Program-made: the position numbers and the translations under genes | Source: a virus | IMG/VR virus record: IMGVR_UViG_3300021139_000059 | Span: 1 to 36,058 of that record | Length of the DNA: 36,058 nt | Reading direction: 5' to 3' (one strand) | Notes under the pieces: model-generated | Told to the model about the DNA's origin: nothing | What the model saw: the letters and a program-made list of their open reading frames with translations, nothing else | The model's database searches: none | In this document: positions 1-7,690 of the stretch, piece by piece | Layout: each line of letters starts with the position of its first letter | How positions within the stretch are numbered: position 1 is the stretch's first letter

Positions 1-4
1 AAAA

Positions 5-361
5 ATGCCCAGTAGTAGCAAAAAACAACACAATTTCATGGAAGCGGTGGCTCATAATCCAGCGTTCGCCAAGAAAGTAGGGGTCCCCAAAAAAGTTGGG
101 GAGGATTTTAGCCAGGCCGATAAAGGCAAAAAATTTTCTAAAGGTGGAAATATGAAGAAGATGTCAAGCGGTGGAGACACCACAGGTAAAGGCCCAAATA
201 AACAAAGCAAGGGTCTAACTAAAGAAACTATGGGCAAAGTTAAAACTGCTGCTCCTAGCAAAGACGGGCTTGCCGAGCGCGGTAAGACCAAAGGTATGAT
301 GCCTAAAATGGCTGGTAGCACCACAGGTATGAAGCGTGGTGGTATGGCTAAAAAGAAATAA
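5..361 (+). CDS. Small basic Lys/Gly-rich phage protein
   Basis: A 118-residue, strongly basic protein. The N-terminal part (about residues 5-45: SKKQHNFMEAVAHNPAFAKK, then a VG-DF--ADKG pattern) resembles a short conserved block I recall from small proteins of environmental tailed phages. The rest is low-complexity Lys/Gly/Met with KGG and SGG steps. Near the C-terminus lies DGLAERGKTKG, which matches the C-terminal motif of the protein at 576-1139, and the end is KRGGMAKKK. The ATG at 5 gives the expected family N-terminus, but too little upstream sequence is present to see a ribosome site. It begins a run of small genes that precede connector-like proteins, so a virion or DNA-binding role is possible. 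Function is unknown. Confidence 0.8.
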   Translation: MPSSSKKQHNFMEAVAHNPAFAKKVGVPKKVGEDFSQADKGKKFSKGGNMKKMSSGGDTTGKGPNKQSKGLTKETMGKVKTAAPSKDGLAERGKTKGMMPKMAGSTTGMKRGGMAKKK

Positions 362-371
362 GGAGAATTTT

Positions 372-566
372 ATGAAAATGAATCATCCCCCATTGATGAA
401 AGAAACCACACCTACTCATACACATCATGTGCATATGATGGAAAAAATGGAAGACGGTGGACATGTCCATCATCACAAAATGTATGGCGAGCATGCTGCA
501 GGTCACATGAAAGAGCATGAGAAAGTTAAAGCTCTATGTGGCGGCGGAATGAGCAAATCTAAATAA
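372..566 (+). CDS. Small His/Met-rich protein, possible metal binder
   Basis: A 64-residue protein with 12 histidines and 9 methionines, including HTHHVHMM (16-23) and HVHHHKM (31-37), one Cys (C56) and the C-terminal string CGGGMSKSK. I chose the ATG at 372 because AGGAG lies 6 bases upstream; an upstream in-frame ATG at 336 would overlap the previous gene and has no such site. Dense His and Met clusters commonly bind Cu, Ni or Zn ions, but no known domain is recognised. It sits in the cluster of tiny genes at the left of the window. Function unknown; metal binding is an inference from composition. Confidence 0.75.
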   Translation: MKMNHPPLMKETTPTHTHHVHMMEKMEDGGHVHHHKMYGEHAAGHMKEHEKVKALCGGGMSKSK

Positions 567-575
567 GGACTTACT

Positions 576-1139
576 ATGAAACGCAAAGTCAAACGCTATG
601 ATGGCGAAGAAGGTTCTGAAGTTGAATCAGACGATTCCGGTAGTTCTAAAGACTATGGGATAGATTACTCTGAATCTACAAATCCCGGTGGGTCTTTAGA
701 AGACTATAAACCCGCTAAATCACAGTCTTTTAAAGAAGCTTTTGCTGCTGGTCGCGCCGCTGCTTTAGCTGGTGGTCCAAAGACATTTACTTGGAACGGT
801 AAGACTTATGGAACTGAGTTGGCTAAACCTAAAGCTGCCTCTAAATCTATACCCAAAGAAGAACCCAAGTCTGAATATAAGACTGAGTTTCAGCGTCAGC
901 AAGAAAGAGCTGGGGAAGGCTCAGAAGCTTTTGGCCGCGTAATGAGTAGGATGGGGGATAAGATTAAAAGTGCTATTAGCCCTTCTAAATCTGAATCCAG
1001 AGGTTCTGGACGTATTGATACTTCTAACATAGACAAAAAAACTTTGTTGTCTAGAAAAGATATGGCTAAAGGCGGAACAGCTTCTAGCCGTGCCGATGGA
1101 TGTGCGCAAAGAGGTCATACTAGGGGTAAATACCTATGA
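576..1139 (+). CDS. Hypothetical phage protein with F-WNGK-Y module and DGxAxRGxTxG tail
   Basis: A 187-residue protein. The N-terminus is KRKVKR followed by an acidic Ser-rich stretch (about 10-45). Residues about 50-90 hold SFKEAFAAGRAAALAGGPKT followed by FTWNGKTYGTELA, a short AFxxAR...G-FxWNGKxY-T module I recall from several phage proteins. A charged linker follows. The C-terminus has MAKGGTASSRADGCAQRGHT then RGKYL, paralogous to the tail of the first gene in the window. The stop overlaps the next start (ATGATG at 1136). AGGA precedes the start. A structural or virion-associated role is suggested by context only. Confidence 0.75.
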   Translation: MKRKVKRYDGEEGSEVESDDSGSSKDYGIDYSESTNPGGSLEDYKPAKSQSFKEAFAAGRAAALAGGPKTFTWNGKTYGTELAKPKAASKSIPKEEPKSEYKTEFQRQQERAGEGSEAFGRVMSRMGDKIKSAISPSKSESRGSGRIDTSNIDKKTLLSRKDMAKGGTASSRADGCAQRGHTRGKYL

Positions 1140-1387
1140 TGGCAAGTCGCGGTATGGGGGCTATCAACCCATCAAAAATGCCTAAAGGAGAGAAAAAATC
1201 TCGCCGCGACAACACTGACTTTACTCAATATAAAGAAGGTGGCAAGATTGGACTTTATGCCAATATCCATGCGAAACAAAAAAGGATAGCGGCTGGGTCT
1301 GGGGAAAAGATGAGAAAGCCTGGTAGCAAAGGCGCTCCAACGAAACAAGATTTTATTGAATCAGCTAAAACCCGGAGAAACAAATGA
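1136..1387 (+). CDS. Small basic phage protein (GLYANIHAKQKR domain)
   Basis: An 83-residue, very basic protein. Residues about 40-75 contain GLYANIHAKQKRIAAGSGEK followed by MRKPGSKGAPT. This block recurs in small basic phage proteins; I associate it with a Pfam domain of unknown function but cannot confirm which. The start ATG overlaps the TGA of the gene before, and its own stop overlaps the next ATG (ATGA at 1384), so the three genes are probably translationally coupled. KEGG just before the domain matches the KGG steps of its neighbours. Function unknown. Confidence 0.78.
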   Translation: MMASRGMGAINPSKMPKGEKKSRRDNTDFTQYKEGGKIGLYANIHAKQKRIAAGSGEKMRKPGSKGAPTKQDFIESAKTRRNK

Positions 1388-1704
1388 GTTTACTAAAGCA
1401 TATTGAAGAGAATGTTGAGCACTTATACGCTTTGATTAAGCATGTTGCAGCAACTCAAGAAGCCGCTCATGGAAGTGTAGTTCAAGAAACAAAAGATTTG
1501 CTTGAAAAGATTGAAGAGCATATGGGTGTTGCCAAACCTGCTGAGCCTATTATTGAAGCTCCTGTTGTAATTTCCGCACCTGTTGTAATTTCTGCACCTT
1601 CAGATACAAACGTAATTACTATGTCTGTAACCCCTGCGACAGTACCTATTGAAGCTCCGCAAACAGTTGCTCAAGAGCAATCTGCATCTAACGTGGCTAA
1701 CTAA
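1384..1704 (+). CDS. Acidic helical protein with Pro/Ala/Val tail
   Basis: A 106-residue protein, unlike its basic neighbours. Residues 1-52 look like one or two amphipathic helices rich in Glu, His and Leu. The rest is a low-complexity Pro/Ala/Val/Thr tail with a perfect tandem hexapeptide APVVIS-APVVIS encoded by an 18-base tandem repeat at 1561-1596. It starts at an ATGA overlap with the preceding gene. No family is recognised. The acidic charge beside a set of basic proteins could mean partnering, which is speculation. Confidence 0.7.
   Translation: MSLLKHIEENVEHLYALIKHVAATQEAAHGSVVQETKDLLEKIEEHMGVAKPAEPIIEAPVVISAPVVISAPSDTNVITMSVTPATVPIEAPQTVAQEQSASNVAN
1561..1596 (+). repeat. Tandem 18-base coding repeat
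   Basis: Two adjacent 18-base copies (1561-1578 and 1579-1596) differ at one base and encode the duplicated PVVISA hexapeptide in the acidic protein. The pattern suggests replication slippage in a tolerant linker. Confidence 0.85.
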
Positions 1705-1706
1705 TC

Positions 1707-1886
1707 ATGGCAGAGAAATGGATTCAAAAAGCCATCAAAAAGCCTGGGGCTTTGCACAAATCTTTGGGCGTGCCCAAAGGTGAAAAGATTCCTGCGGGCA
1801 AACTGGCTAAAGCTGCTAAAAGTTCTGGTAAGGTTGGGAAGCAAGCGCGCCTTGCTGAGACTCTTAAAGGAATGAAGAAAAAATAA
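1707..1886 (+). CDS. Small basic protein (AEKWIQKAIKKPGAL family)
   Basis: A 59-residue, Lys/Ala-rich protein beginning MAEKWIQKAIKKPGALHKSL and ending LKGMKKK. I recognise the pattern WIQ-AIKKPG-L---LGV--GE-IP--KL as a recurring tiny phage protein of unknown function. The ATG at 1707 follows the previous stop by two bases, and its TAA overlaps the next ATG (TAATG at 1884-1888). This tight spacing on both sides, plus the conserved N-terminus, supports a real gene despite its length. The high Lys content suggests nucleic-acid binding, but nothing demonstrates it. Confidence 0.75.
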   Translation: MAEKWIQKAIKKPGALHKSLGVPKGEKIPAGKLAKAAKSSGKVGKQARLAETLKGMKKK

Positions 1887-2818
1887 TGGCTCAAACATCT
1901 GGAACCACATCGTTTAATCTAGACCTAACTGAGTTGGTCGAGGATGCGTATGAGCGTTGTGGTCTTCAATCCCGATCAGGATATGATTTGCGTACTGCAC
2001 GCCGGTCTATTAACTTAATGACGATTGAATGGGCTAATCGTGGAATTAACCTTTGGACTGTTGAGGAATGTGTAATCCCCTTGGTTACTGGACAAGCGTT
2101 TTACAACGTGCCTAATGACACCATTGATATTCTTGACTTGGTTACTCGTACAAGCAATACCAGCACATCTAATCAGGCGGATATTAATTTAAGCCGTATT
2201 AGTGAAAGTACCTATTCCACAATACCTAACAAACTAACGACTGGTCGCCCTATCCAGGTCTGGTTTAACCGGCAAACAGGTAATTCCAATCCAACAACAA
2301 TTACTTTAGCGACTTCTTGTTTAGCTACAGATACCACATTAACTTTAAGTACAACTCAGAATTTGCGTAGTTCTGGGTACATCCAGATTGATAATGAAAT
2401 TATTGGTTATGCTAATATCAGCGGCAACCAGATCGTAAATTGCTATCGTGGGCAAAATGGTACAACGGCTGCAGCACACACTGCAGGGGCATCAATAATT
2501 GAGCAATACCTTCCTAATCTGACCGTTTGGCCTTGCCCGGACTCAGGTGGGGGTCCCTACACGCTCGTTTACTGGCGCATGAGGCGCATTCAAGATGCAG
2601 GTAACGGGGTAAATATTGCCGATATCCCATTTAGATTTATCAACTGCTTTGTGGCTGGACTCTCTTATTTTATTAGCGTTAAAAGGCCGGAAGTGGATCC
2701 AGCAAGGGTTTTGTTCTTGAAACAGGATTATGAGGACCAGTTCAACTTGGCTGCCCAGGAAGACCGTGAGACTGCGCCAATCCGTTGGGTTCCAAGGAAC
2801 ATTTTCTATTCGAGGTAA
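1886..2818 (+). CDS. Putative head-tail connector/tail structural protein with inserted beta domain
   Basis: A 310-residue protein. The N-terminus (LDLTELVEDAYERCGLQ, YDLRTARRSINLMTIEWANR, GINLWTVEE) is a well-conserved block in environmental podoviruses and recalls adaptor/tubular proteins such as T7 gp11, which form the ring beneath the portal; this role is inferred by analogy. Residues about 135-210 form an apparent inserted beta-rich domain with TTLTLSTTQNLRSSGYIQID, NEIIGYANISG and RGQNGTTAAAHTAGA, a module seen in other phage structural proteins. The helical C-terminus (FINCFVAGLSYFISVKRPEV, LKQDYEDQFNLAAQEDRE) resumes the connector fold. The start overlaps the preceding TAA. Confidence 0.7.
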   Translation: MAQTSGTTSFNLDLTELVEDAYERCGLQSRSGYDLRTARRSINLMTIEWANRGINLWTVEECVIPLVTGQAFYNVPNDTIDILDLVTRTSNTSTSNQADINLSRISESTYSTIPNKLTTGRPIQVWFNRQTGNSNPTTITLATSCLATDTTLTLSTTQNLRSSGYIQIDNEIIGYANISGNQIVNCYRGQNGTTAAAHTAGASIIEQYLPNLTVWPCPDSGGGPYTLVYWRMRRIQDAGNGVNIADIPFRFINCFVAGLSYFISVKRPEVDPARVLFLKQDYEDQFNLAAQEDRETAPIRWVPRNIFYSR

Positions 2819-2821
2819 AGA

Positions 2822-3244
2822 ATGCCTAGTAAGTATTCTTCTGGTAAGTATGCAATTGCTGAATGCGACAGATGTGGTCAGCGGTACAAGCTTGTCGAAC
2901 TTCGTAAGTTGACGATTAAGACTAAACAAGTTAGCATCAAAGTATGTCCTGAATGTTGGGATCCAGATCATCCCCAGCTACAATTAGGATTGTATCCAGT
3001 TAATGATCCACAAGCGGTTCGTGAGCCAAGACCTGATATCAGCTACTACGGTTCTGGTAACAATGGTTTACAAACCCAAAATGGGGTGCTTAACACACCA
3101 AATGAAGTTGGGTATCCTGATACTGGTAGCAGGGTATTTCAATGGGGATGGATGCCGGTAGGTGGGGCTAGTAGTTTTGATAGAGCACTAACTCCAAATT
3201 ACTTGGTAGCCAAAGGCACTGTAAATTCGGTAACAATAACGTAG
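2822..3244 (+). CDS. Zinc-ribbon phage protein
   Basis: A 140-residue protein with a clear N-terminal zinc-ribbon: C15-x2-C18 (CDRCGQRYKL) and C42-x2-C45 (CPECWDPDHPQLQLG). The WD-DHPQL-LG--PV-DPQ continuation is a pattern I know from proteins encoded beside connector genes in uncultured phages. The C-terminal half is Gly/Asn/Pro-rich and probably flexible. It lies 3 bases after the connector-like gene, so it is probably a virion or assembly protein. The four cysteines predict one zinc ion; the function is unknown. Confidence 0.75.
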   Translation: MPSKYSSGKYAIAECDRCGQRYKLVELRKLTIKTKQVSIKVCPECWDPDHPQLQLGLYPVNDPQAVREPRPDISYYGSGNNGLQTQNGVLNTPNEVGYPDTGSRVFQWGWMPVGGASSFDRALTPNYLVAKGTVNSVTIT

Positions 3245-3253
3245 GAGTAAATC

Positions 3254-3424
3254 ATGGCTAAAAAACACGAAGACGAAGCAGAAGACAAGAAACTTTTCAA
3301 GAAAATGATAAAGCAAGAAGAAAAAAAGCTTGTTAAAAAAATGGCTAAAGGTGGCGTAACTGGTAAAGCCATGCGTGCTGTAGGTCGTAACATGGCCCGC
3401 GCTAATAACCAAAGAGGTGGATAA
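3254..3424 (+). CDS. Small highly charged Lys-rich protein
   Basis: A 56-residue protein: MAKKHEDEAEDKKLFKKMIK, then a Lys/Glu helix, then MAKGGVTGKAMRAVGRNMAR and an RGG end. The charged helix probably forms a coiled coil or binds nucleic acid. The KGG-TGKAMR tail again matches the motif style of the other tiny proteins here. AGGAG lies 6 bases before the ATG, and the TAA overlaps the next gene's ATG (TAATG at 3422-3426). Function unknown. Confidence 0.72.
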   Translation: MAKKHEDEAEDKKLFKKMIKQEEKKLVKKMAKGGVTGKAMRAVGRNMARANNQRGG

Positions 3425-3705
3425 TGGCTAAATTTAGTATGAAGCAAGGCGGCAAAGAAGTAGGTCCTGCATCTACTTATGCTCAAGCACATAGTATGAA
3501 AGGTGATGTTATTAATGGGCAAGAGGCTGTCCATTATGCCACTGATCCAAATACAATGCGTGCAGACGAATCTACTCCTGGCGGCATGCCCGCAAGACGC
3601 GTAAGTTTAGGCAATATTACAAACGGTCCTAAAAATACAGGTATTGAAACTCGCGGGAATGGTGCGGCTACTAAAGGCAGAATAGCTAGAGGACCAATGG
3701 CGTGA
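3424..3705 (+). CDS. Small hypothetical phage protein (RGNGAATKGRIARGPMA tail)
   Basis: A 93-residue protein beginning MAKFSMKQGGKEVGPASTYA. The C-terminal GIETRGNGAATKGRIARGPM is a short basic Gly/Ala motif I recall from other environmental phage proteins (R-GAATKG---RGPMA). The central part (VINGQEAVHYATDP, STPGGMPARRVSL) is not recognised. It is coupled to both neighbours: TAATG at the start and a GTGA overlap at its stop, where the next gene starts with GTG. Function unknown; likely virion-associated by position. Confidence 0.72.
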   Translation: MAKFSMKQGGKEVGPASTYAQAHSMKGDVINGQEAVHYATDPNTMRADESTPGGMPARRVSLGNITNGPKNTGIETRGNGAATKGRIARGPMA

Positions 3706-4652
3706 ATTACGAGACGTTATACAACACAATCCAAGCGTATGCTGAGAATACGGAGTCTTTGTTTCTTGCAAATATTCCAATATTCGTGCAGCAGTGCGAA
3801 GAGCGTGTGTATAACACGATTAATTTTCCATCCCTACGTAAAAACGTAACTGGTACGCTAACTGGCGGCAATCAATATTTATCTTTGCCTTTAGATTGGC
3901 TATCAACATATTCCATAGCAATTTATACATCTGACTACACAACTGTACCTTTTACGTACCTGCTTAATAAAGACGTAAACTTTATCCGTGAAGCTTATCC
4001 AAACCCAACTGCTACTGGAACTCCAAAATATTATGCAATGTTTGGGCCTAACTTTAGTGTAGCAAACGAATTATCTTGTATTATTGGTCCAACCCCAGAT
4101 CAGTCATACAATGTAGAATTACATTACTTTTTTTATCCTCCTTCAATTGTGCAGGGTATTATTACTACCCTTAACACAACATTTACAGCGGGCAGTGGGT
4201 ATGTTCCGGGGCTATATCAAAATATGGCTTTTACTGGAGGTTCTGGCGCAAGCGCATATGGGGACTTTATCGTTGGTCCTAGTGGCGCGGTTACGTCTGT
4301 TACTTTACAAAATGGTGGTAATTTCTATGCCGCTGGAGACACTTTAAGCGTATCTTCATCTAATCTTGGGGGTTCGGGGTCAGGGTTTTCCATTACTGTA
4401 AATGCAGTAAATAATTCCACTGGCACAAGTTGGTTGGGTGACAACTTTGATCCAGTGCTTCTTTATGGTGCTATGCGTGAAGCTATGCTATTTATGAAGG
4501 GCGAGCAAGACTTGGTGACTTATTATGAGACTAAGTACTCTGAAGCTCTTCAACTTGCTAAACGCCTTGGCGATGGCCTTGAAAGAGGTGATGCGTACCG
4601 TGATGGTCAAACTAAGCTCAATACAAATATTAGAGGTAATGCAGCTGTATGA
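3702..4652 (+). CDS. Phage adaptor/connector-like protein with inserted Gly-rich beta domain
   Basis: A 316-residue protein starting at a GTG that overlaps the previous stop (GTGA). The body (ETLYNTIQAYAENTESLFLA, NIPIFVQQCEERVYNTINFP, LSLPLDWLSTYSI) and the C-terminal helices (WLGDNFDPVLLYGAMREAML, FMKGEQDLVTYYETKYSEAL) match a family often annotated as phage adaptor or head-tail connector. Between the two halves, about residues 150-245, lies a Ser/Gly/Thr-rich beta segment (GGSGASAYGDFIVGPSGAVT, NGG-FYAAGDTLSV, GGSGSGFSITVNAV) that looks like an inserted repeat domain. The role in joining head and tail is inferred from family resemblance and position. Confidence 0.68.
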   Translation: MNYETLYNTIQAYAENTESLFLANIPIFVQQCEERVYNTINFPSLRKNVTGTLTGGNQYLSLPLDWLSTYSIAIYTSDYTTVPFTYLLNKDVNFIREAYPNPTATGTPKYYAMFGPNFSVANELSCIIGPTPDQSYNVELHYFFYPPSIVQGIITTLNTTFTAGSGYVPGLYQNMAFTGGSGASAYGDFIVGPSGAVTSVTLQNGGNFYAAGDTLSVSSSNLGGSGSGFSITVNAVNNSTGTSWLGDNFDPVLLYGAMREAMLFMKGEQDLVTYYETKYSEALQLAKRLGDGLERGDAYRDGQTKLNTNIRGNAAV

Positions 4653-5077
4653 TCGTCCAAACCCAAACAACTCAGTTTAAATCAGACTGCTTGAGCGGTT
4701 TGGTTAACTTTACAACGACTTCTCCTTATACGTATAAGGTAGCGCTTTACACGGCTTTAACTACATTAAATAATACAACAGCGACTTATGCAGGTACGGC
4801 TAACGAAGTTGTAGCTACGGGATATACGGCTGGTGGAAATGCCATCACAATTACCCAAAATCCTGGCATAGATTTAACAAATAATGTTGCTTTTCCGTAT
4901 TTTGCAAATGTAATTTGGACAGGCGCAACTATTACTGCAAGAGGAGCGTTAATATATAATGCAACAACGGGTAATTCCGTTGCTGTTCTAAATTTTGGTA
5001 ATGATATTACGATGAGTAATTTTACTATAACTTGGCCAGCGGCAACTTCAACAACTGCTGTTATCACAATTTCTTAA
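4649..5077 (+). CDS. Small beta-rich virion structural protein
   Basis: A 142-residue Thr/Ala/Asn-rich protein with alternating hydrophobics, typical of a beta-sandwich phage structural protein. Recognisable stretches are YKVALYTALTTLNNTTATY, TANEVVATGYTAGGNAITIT and VIWTGATITARGALIYNATT, which I recall as a recurring uncultured-phage protein placed between connector and fibre genes. The ATG overlaps the preceding TGA (ATGA). It could be a tail or fibre-attachment component; the precise role is unknown. Confidence 0.65.
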   Translation: MIVQTQTTQFKSDCLSGLVNFTTTSPYTYKVALYTALTTLNNTTATYAGTANEVVATGYTAGGNAITITQNPGIDLTNNVAFPYFANVIWTGATITARGALIYNATTGNSVAVLNFGNDITMSNFTITWPAATSTTAVITIS

Positions 5078-5086
5078 GGAGTTAAA

Positions 5087-5689
5087 ATGAGCAATGAAAT
5101 TTCAAGCTTTGGTGACAACACAGTTGTTACAATGCAATCTAATGTACAAGCACCAGCCGGGATGGGTATAGAAGGCTGGTATCATGTTGTTTGCCGCGAT
5201 AAAGATGGCAATATTAAATGGGAAGAAGAATGCCCTAATTTAGTTGTTGCTGTTGGTAAACAGTTAATGCTAGATACCTTAATGAGAGGCTCTTCTTACT
5301 CGGTTGTTGGTCCGTACCTTGGACTTCTTAACACAAGTGTTACACCTGCGGCAACAGATACTATGAGCACCATTGTGCCATCCAAAGAGTTTACTGCCTA
5401 TACAGTTAGTGGATCCGCAGTTCGTGGGACGGCAGTTTTTGCCTCTTCTACAAGTACAGGCTCTACACCATCCAACGTAACATCTTCAACGGCGACAGCG
5501 GTTGTATATACAATTACAGGCTCTGGCGGTACAGTTTATGGATGCTTCTTAGTTACAGGTACAGGTGCTTCAAGTACACAAGGTAACACAAGTGGCACTT
5601 TATATTCTGAAGGTAACTTTGGTACGGCTAAAGCAACAACAGCTGGTGATACAGTAAGCGTTACATACAGTACAACTGCTACTTCCTAA
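5087..5689 (+). CDS. Putative tail/fibre-associated structural protein
   Basis: A 200-residue protein with AAGGAG 6 bases before the ATG. The N-terminal half holds EGWYHVVCRDKDGNIKWEEE followed by CPNLVV-VGKQLMLDTLMRG and SYSVVGPYLGLL, a pattern shared by phage structural proteins encoded near tail fibres. The C-terminal half is Ser/Thr/Gly-rich beta repeat sequence with no charged core, as in fibre shafts. It lies between the small beta protein and the S74 fibre, at the start of the fibre island. Function inferred from context. Confidence 0.65.
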   Translation: MSNEISSFGDNTVVTMQSNVQAPAGMGIEGWYHVVCRDKDGNIKWEEECPNLVVAVGKQLMLDTLMRGSSYSVVGPYLGLLNTSVTPAATDTMSTIVPSKEFTAYTVSGSAVRGTAVFASSTSTGSTPSNVTSSTATAVVYTITGSGGTVYGCFLVTGTGASSTQGNTSGTLYSEGNFGTAKATTAGDTVSVTYSTTATS

Positions 5690-5702
5690 TAAGGAGTCTT
5701 AA

Positions 5703-7289
5703 ATGGCTTTAGTTGTTGCGGATCGAGTCCTAGAGACTGGGACCGTATCTACGGGTACGGGTTCCGTTAACCTTGCGGGCGCAAATAATGGGTACCAATC
5801 TTTTGTTGGTGCTATAGGTAGTGGCAACACTACTTATTACGCTATCTACGATTCAACCTCATACTCGTGGGAAGTGGGTATTGGTACCGTTACATCGGGT
5901 ACGCCTAATACTTTATCAAGAACTACAGTACTTTCTTCATCTAATAGTGGATCTTTAGTTAGTTTTAGTACAAGCGATACACTTACTGTATTCAGTACTT
6001 ATCCTACAGAACGAGCTATTTATGGTGACGTTAATAAAAACGTAGCAGTTAATAATTTATCACCTGGATATACTGCAGTAGCAACAACGGGCGGTACAAC
6101 TACATTAACTGCAACCGCAACATACTTACAAAATTTTACTGGCACTAATACCCAAACAGTTAAATTACCCGATGAGACAACCATTCCTACAGGTACGGCG
6201 TATATTATCGACAATGACTCTACGGGTAACATAACAGTTCAAGATAGTGGTGGTAATACATTAGCTACAGCAGTTAACGGTTCTGCGGGGTATTTTTATT
6301 CAAAATCTAATTCCACTGCTACTGGCAACTGGGCGGGTTATGCCTTTATGCCTAACAATGTCCAATGGGGTTCTGGTGGTCTACCTGCGGGTTACGGTGG
6401 TACGGGCCAAACTAGTTTAACTGCAAATAATGTAATTCTTGGTAATGGTACTTCAGCAGTTCAATTTGTAGCCCCTGGTACAAGTGGTAATGTACTTCAG
6501 TCTAATGGTACAACTTGGAATTCAGCGGCAGTAGTAACTTCTTTTACATCTAGTTCAGGATTATCTACTAATACATCTGCAACTGGAGCAGTATCTGTTA
6601 CCAATACAGGTGTTACTTCCGCCGCTGCGGGTACGGGCATTTCAGTTTCAGCCTCAACTGGCGGTGTAACAATTACAAACTCGGGTGTAACTTCTGCTGT
6701 TGCAGGAACAGGTATTTCAGTTTCAGGCTCAACAGGCGCAGTAACTATTACAAATGGTGGAGTTACATCATTAACAGGAACAAGTAACCAAGTTTCTGTA
6801 TCATCCTCTACTGGTAGTGTAACTTTATCTACGCCTCAATCTATTGGAACAAGCTCAAGCGTACAGTTTGGATCATTTGGCGTAGGTACTGCGGCATCTG
6901 GAACCACTGGTGAGATTCGTGCAACCAACAACGTAACCGCTTACTATTCTGATGGCAGGCTCAAAGATCGTATTGGAACAATTGAAAATGCTTTGAATAA
7001 GGTTAAACAGTTAACTGGATTCCTATACAAAAATAATGATGTTGCCAAATCTTTTGGTTATACTTCTGACGAAATTCAAGTTGGTTTAGATGCTCAAGAA
7101 GTTGAGAAAGTTCAACCAGAAGTTGTGGCTCCTGCTCCTTTTGATATTGGTCAGAATGAAGACGGCACAGAGTTCAGCAAGTCTGGTGAAAACTATTTGA
7201 CTGTTAGATATGAGCGACTCATACCACTTTTGGTTGAGGCTATTAAAGATTTATCGAACGAGCTTGACGAAATCAAAACAAAATTATGA
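5703..7289 (+). CDS. Tail fibre protein with C-terminal peptidase S74 (intramolecular chaperone) domain
   Basis: A 528-residue fibre. Residues 1-105 form a conserved fibre N-terminus (VVADRVLETGTVSTGTGSVN, YAIYDSTSYSWEVGIGTVTS). The middle is Ser/Thr/Gly-rich shaft, including three 25-residue repeats at 303-377. Residues about 410-528 are an S74 domain: YYSDGRLKD with the expected catalytic Ser416 and Lys421, then LDAQEVEKVQPEVV, RYERLIPLLVEAIKDL and a C-terminal helix. In this family the domain trimerises the fibre and then cuts itself off at the Ser. AAGGAG precedes the ATG. The stop overlaps the next gene (ATGA). Likely receptor-binding or receptor-proximal fibre. Confidence 0.88.
   Translation: MALVVADRVLETGTVSTGTGSVNLAGANNGYQSFVGAIGSGNTTYYAIYDSTSYSWEVGIGTVTSGTPNTLSRTTVLSSSNSGSLVSFSTSDTLTVFSTYPTERAIYGDVNKNVAVNNLSPGYTAVATTGGTTTLTATATYLQNFTGTNTQTVKLPDETTIPTGTAYIIDNDSTGNITVQDSGGNTLATAVNGSAGYFYSKSNSTATGNWAGYAFMPNNVQWGSGGLPAGYGGTGQTSLTANNVILGNGTSAVQFVAPGTSGNVLQSNGTTWNSAAVVTSFTSSSGLSTNTSATGAVSVTNTGVTSAAAGTGISVSASTGGVTITNSGVTSAVAGTGISVSGSTGAVTITNGGVTSLTGTSNQVSVSSSTGSVTLSTPQSIGTSSSVQFGSFGVGTAASGTTGEIRATNNVTAYYSDGRLKDRIGTIENALNKVKQLTGFLYKNNDVAKSFGYTSDEIQVGLDAQEVEKVQPEVVAPAPFDIGQNEDGTEFSKSGENYLTVRYERLIPLLVEAIKDLSNELDEIKTKL
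6609..6833 (+). repeat. Three 75-base (25-residue) repeats in fibre shaft
   Basis: Residues 303-327, 328-352 and 353-377 of the S74 fibre follow the pattern GVTS--AGTGISVS-STG-VTITN. The first two copies are nearly identical in protein and close in DNA; the third is diverged. Such repeats are typical of triple-beta fibre shafts and can vary in copy number by recombination. Confidence 0.8.
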
Positions 7290-7690
7290 TAAACGGCGTT
7301 GACTTTGTATATGAATATTCAGATCTAAACTTGTTTCACACAAGGGTCAAAGTATTGACTGGATTTTATAAAGATTTGGTATTTGAATACGGTGGCTCAA
7401 TGCTTGCTCAAATAGGCGATAAAAATACATTTACTTTTGAGTACATTCTTTACGAAGTGCCTGATAAATTTCATGGTCCATCGCTTAGAAAAGATGATGC
7501 ATTTAATACTTTTATTGCTTATTTAATTGTTGATGTTATTTCTTGTAGAAAATCAGATCCAAATGAATTAGAAAAGTTGCATGAAGCGGCAAGTGCAGAA
7601 GGCAAAACAACGCATAGCATAGATATAAACGAAAAATACTATCCACCAAAAGTGGCTCAACCTGTGGCTACTGGAGTACAAGGATTTTAA
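7286..7690 (+). CDS. Hypothetical protein downstream of S74 fibre
   Basis: A 134-residue protein starting at an ATGA overlap with the fibre stop. It has mixed alpha/beta character (VDFVYEYSDLNLFHTRVKVL, FEYGGSMLAQIGDKNTFTFE, FIAYLIVDVISCRK) and a Pro/Val-rich C-terminus. No membrane segment, signal or catalytic motif is visible. Coupling to the fibre gene suggests a fibre assembly factor or fibre-associated structural protein, but this is positional inference only. Confidence 0.65.
   Translation: MINGVDFVYEYSDLNLFHTRVKVLTGFYKDLVFEYGGSMLAQIGDKNTFTFEYILYEVPDKFHGPSLRKDDAFNTFIAYLIVDVISCRKSDPNELEKLHEAASAEGKTTHSIDINEKYYPPKVAQPVATGVQGF

Noticed and set aside
1558-1600. CRISPR-like or origin iteron repeats
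   Set aside because: Only two adjacent 18-base copies exist and they encode a duplicated hexapeptide; simple coding slippage explains them.
2543-2971. Minus-strand frame of 142 codons across the connector and zinc-ribbon genes
   Set aside because: It spans the junction of two well-supported plus genes and has no recognisable content.
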